Assembly: GCF_018131185.1 (NCBI RefSeq)
Contig: NZ_JAFCJE010000007.1
Coordinates: forward strand, 248,001 to 312,000
Reading direction: 5' to 3'
Length of the DNA: 64,000 bases
DNA from: Bradyrhizobium diazoefficiens
Lineage (GTDB): Bacteria; Pseudomonadota; Alphaproteobacteria; Rhizobiales; Xanthobacteraceae
A program made the position numbers and the translations under genes. The notes under the pieces are model-generated. The model saw nothing but the letters and a program-made list of their open reading frames with translations, searched no databases and was not told the origin of the DNA. This document shows positions 61,810-64,000 of the stretch, piece by piece; position 1 is the first letter of the stretch, and each line of letters starts with the position of its first letter.

Positions 61810-62104
61810 GAAGGAGACGCGAGGCAGCGCGGGCAGCGGCAATGCCGCCCGCGACGCTCGCAGAAGCCACCCAGGCCAAGTAGACCACGACAGCGAACGT
61901 GGACTGAAGCGTTGGCCCGATGCCAATCCCCAACGTTGCGGCTAGAACGGCGAGAGCGGCGGAGAGTATCGCTCCGCCGACGAAGGCGAGGGCCAACCCA
62001 AGCGCCCGTTTGGCGGAATATCTGAATAGCAGGATAAGGAATAGGATCGCGACGAGCGTTCCCGCGCCGGCAGATACGAACGCAAGAGTGACGGCTGGCC
62101 CCAT
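61790..62104 (-). CDS. Small membrane protein, unknown function
   Basis: A 104-residue protein with three predicted membrane helices (TLVAILFLILLFRY, LALAFVGGAILSAALAVLAATLGI and STFAVVVYLAWVASASVAGGIAA), ending in a basic tail (RLLLTRLEP). No family recognised. The 3' end overlaps the convergent MFS gene by 20 bases. The ATG at 62102-62104 is weakly supported, but the amino-acid pattern is a convincing membrane protein rather than a shadow frame. The dipeptide epimerase gene upstream on the same strand ends 30 bases away. Confidence 0.6.
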   Translation of the reverse strand: MGPAVTLAFVSAGAGTLVAILFLILLFRYSAKRALGLALAFVGGAILSAALAVLAATLGIGIGPTLQSTFAVVVYLAWVASASVAGGIAAARAASRLLLTRLEP

Positions 62105-62134
62105 AATACCTCAAGGATCACACTTAGGGCGATC

Positions 62135-63130
62135 TCATCCCCAGAGCGAGGCGTCCGGCGGATAGACCAGGCTGCCGTCATAACGCAGGGCGTGATCGCG
62201 GTCGCGCGCCAGCAGCAGCGGGCCGTCGAGATCGACGAAGCGCGCCTGCGGCGTCACCAGCATCGCCGGCGCCATCGACAACGAGGTCGCGACCATGCAG
62301 CCGACCATGATCTCGAAGCCGAGCGCCTGTGCCGCGTCGGCCATGGCGAGCGCCTCGGTGAGGCCGCCGGTCTTGTCGAGCTTGATGTTCACGGCGTCGT
62401 AGCGATCGCGCAAGGGCGCAAGCGAGGTGCGGTCATGCACGCTCTCGTCGGCGCAGACCACGAGCGGCCGCTTGATCCGCGCCAGCGCCTCGTCCTTCCC
62501 CGCCGGCAGCGGCTGCTCGACCAGCGTGACGCCGGTCGCCGCGCAGGCGGCGAGGTTGGCTTCCAGATTGGCCTCGGTCCAGGCCTCGTTGGCATCGACG
62601 ATCAGCTCGGATTCGGGGGCGGCCTTGCGCACCGCTGCGATGCGCTCGGGATCGCCGTCGCCGCTGAGCTTGATCTTGAGAAGCGGCCGGTGCGCGGCCC
62701 TGGCGGTCGCCACGGCCATCGCCTCGGGCGTTCCTAACGAGATCGTGTAGGCCGTGGTGCGCTCGCCCGGGACCGGGCGGTCGAGCAGGTTCCAGGCCCG
62801 CAGGCCCGCCGCCTTGGCCTCGAGGTCGATCAGGGCGCAGTCCAGCGCGTTACGGGCCGCACTGGGCGCCATGGAGGCCTGGAGGGCCTGCCGCGTGAGC
62901 CCGTCGGCGACGGCCTGCTGCATGGCCTGGATGGCCGCGAGCGTCGCCTCGGGCGTCTCGCCATAGCGGGGATAGGGCACGCACTCGCCGCGGCCGGTCA
63001 GCCCGTCCCGGCTGACCTCCGCCACGACAGTCACGGCCTCGGTTTTGGCCCCCCGGCTGATGGTAAAGCTGCCCGCGATCGGGAAGCGCTCGATTCGCGC
63101 CGCCAGGGAAGCAAATTTCATGGAAGTCAT
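62135..63130 (-). CDS. L-Ala-D/L-Glu (dipeptide) epimerase, enolase superfamily
   Basis: A 331-residue muconate-lactonising-subgroup enolase enzyme that likely epimerises the L-Ala-D-Glu released from peptidoglycan, allowing its reuse. The catalytic Lys pair is in LLKIKLSGDGD; metal ligands follow as Asp in VDANEAWTEAN, Glu in LVEQPLPAG and Asp in VCADESVHD, with the second general-base Lys in VNIKLDKTGG. The neighbour is not a peptidoglycan operon, so other dipeptides remain possible. The ATG at 63128-63130 and a second three codons in are both possible. It diverges from the MlaE-like gene, with 134 bases between. Confidence 0.9.
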   Translation of the reverse strand: MTSMKFASLAARIERFPIAGSFTISRGAKTEAVTVVAEVSRDGLTGRGECVPYPRYGETPEATLAAIQAMQQAVADGLTRQALQASMAPSAARNALDCALIDLEAKAAGLRAWNLLDRPVPGERTTAYTISLGTPEAMAVATARAAHRPLLKIKLSGDGDPERIAAVRKAAPESELIVDANEAWTEANLEANLAACAATGVTLVEQPLPAGKDEALARIKRPLVVCADESVHDRTSLAPLRDRYDAVNIKLDKTGGLTEALAMADAAQALGFEIMVGCMVATSLSMAPAMLVTPQARFVDLDGPLLLARDRDHALRYDGSLVYPPDASLWG

Positions 63131-63264
63131 TTTGAACTCTGGCGAAATCTGAACCTGCTAGTTACCTCTAGCAACTAACATTAACCACTTGGGGATACCT
63201 TCTCTGGGTAAGGGCGCGTGCGCAACTCTCTGATCTTCTCCGCCCCGGCACGGGAGCGGACATC

Positions 63265-64000
63265 TTGAACAGCGATCCGAAGCTGGAACGGATTGCCAAG
63301 GGCAACGCGCTGGCACTTTGCGCTACCGGGACCTGGACCGCGAGCTTCGCGCCCGTCCTGGAGCGGATGGTGGCCGATGCCGAAAAGCTCGCAGGCACCC
63401 CGCAGAGCATCTTCATCGACGTCTCCGAGGTCGCCAAGCTCGACACCTTCGGCGCCTGGCTGATCGAGCGGCTGCGCCGCAGTCTGACCAGCGGCGCGGT
63501 CGAACCGCAGATCGCGGGGCTCTCCGCCAATTATTCGAGCCTCGTGGACGAGGTGCGGCGGGTGCGGGCGGCCCCCGTGACCGACCGCAGCCCGATCACC
63601 ATCACCGGCATGCTGGAGCAGATCGGCCGGACCGTCGCCGGCATTGCCGGCACGGTCGCAGGACTCGTCGACATGCTCGGCGCGGTGCTCGCGGCGGGCT
63701 TTCGCGTCCTGATCCATCCGCGCTCGCTCCGCCTGACCTCGACCGTGCACCACATGGAGCAGGTCTGCTGGCGCGCGGTGCCGATCATCGTGCTGATCAC
63801 CTTCCTGATCGGCTGCATCATCGCACAGCAGGGCATTTTTCATTTCCGCAGGTTCGGCGCCGACATCTTCGTCGTCGACATGCTGGGCGTGCTGGTGCTG
63901 CGCGAGATCGGCGTGCTCCTGGTCGCGATCATGGTCGCGGGCCGGTCGGGCAGCGCCTACACCGCCGAGCTCGGCTCGATGAAGATGCGCGAGGAGATCG
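63265..64000 (+). CDS. MlaE-type ABC permease with N-terminal STAS domain, 3' end outside window
   Basis: At least 245 codons of an open frame running off the end of the window. The first 100 residues read like a STAS domain (LFIDVSEVAKLDTFGAWLIERL-type strand/helix, as in MlaB); then a MlaE permease begins with HMEQVCWRAVPIIVLITFLIG and GRSGSAYTAELGSMKMREEI. In other bacteria MlaB and MlaE are separate or fused; this is a fused form, expected to help move phospholipids or other lipids between membranes with an MlaF ATPase. No ATG or GTG fits, so a TTG start at 63265, after CGGGAGCGG, is proposed. Confidence 0.85.
   Translation, partial: MNSDPKLERIAKGNALALCATGTWTASFAPVLERMVADAEKLAGTPQSIFIDVSEVAKLDTFGAWLIERLRRSLTSGAVEPQIAGLSANYSSLVDEVRRVRAAPVTDRSPITITGMLEQIGRTVAGIAGTVAGLVDMLGAVLAAGFRVLIHPRSLRLTSTVHHMEQVCWRAVPIIVLITFLIGCIIAQQGIFHFRRFGADIFVVDMLGVLVLREIGVLLVAIMVAGRSGSAYTAELGSMKMREEI

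Overview
The window is chromosomal DNA of a high-GC alphaproteobacterium. Gene content, codon use and above all the intergenic palindromic repeats (families carrying GTCATTCCGGGG, GTCATGCCCGGG, GCATGATCCGGAAAA, CGTCATTGCGAG and CCTCTCCCGC) point to Bradyrhizobium or a close relative. This assignment is inference; no rRNA or other marker is present. I saw no tRNA or rRNA gene, insertion sequence, integrase, phage gene or CRISPR array. Coding is dense on both strands, and most long overlapping reading frames are GC-driven shadows of real genes.

Layout. 1-3.2 kb: 3' part of a class III nucleotide cyclase, a HemD-type uroporphyrinogen synthase, purU and a small lipoprotein. 3.4-9.6 kb: a branched-chain amino acid type ABC transporter operon (binding protein, livHMGF) ending in a MetE C-domain-like methyltransferase. 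An operator-like palindrome lies upstream, and a large inverted repeat separates the binding protein from the permeases. 10-14.3 kb: a SAM-cycle locus made of an HTH plus methyltransferase-like protein, metK and ahcY. 14.4-18.2 kb: a flavin monooxygenase, two NTF2/SnoaL-like proteins and an LpxO-like lipid A hydroxylase. 18.2-41.1 kb: envelope polysaccharide cluster. It holds an MsbA-like exporter, galE, core glycosyltransferases, heptose genes (waaF, hldD, hldE), O-antigen ligase, and a WbpM/WbpV/WbpL-like set for an N-acetyl-dideoxyhexosamine-initiated O-antigen. UDP-glucuronate epimerase, manC, a sugar dehydrogenase plus aminotransferase, and murJ follow.

41.2-55.4 kb: mixed metabolism and signalling. 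This part has a DUF1127 protein behind a possible leaderless leader ORF and terminator, an orphan form II CoxL-like molybdoenzyme, a cytochrome c556-like protein, a cystathionine gamma-synthase family enzyme, a CHRD protein and a diheme cytochrome c. It continues with a stand-alone RAM domain, a hybrid histidine kinase with an ethylene-receptor (ETR1) type membrane domain, thiD, an LpxH-like phosphoesterase paired with a glycosyltransferase, and a threonine/serine dehydratase. 55.5-64 kb: a secreted caspase-like protein, FucU-type mutarotase, VOC protein, small secreted protein, acidic Ala/Glu-rich protein, MFS transporter, dipeptide epimerase and the start of an MlaE-type permease with a STAS domain.

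The main theme is outer-membrane construction: lipid A modification and export, core heptose supply and transfer, O-antigen initiation, synthesis and ligation, and phospholipid transport. The strongest items for follow-up are the ETR1-like kinase at 49.0-51.0 kb, the HTH-methyltransferase next to metK/ahcY, and the leader-ORF/terminator unit before the DUF1127 gene.
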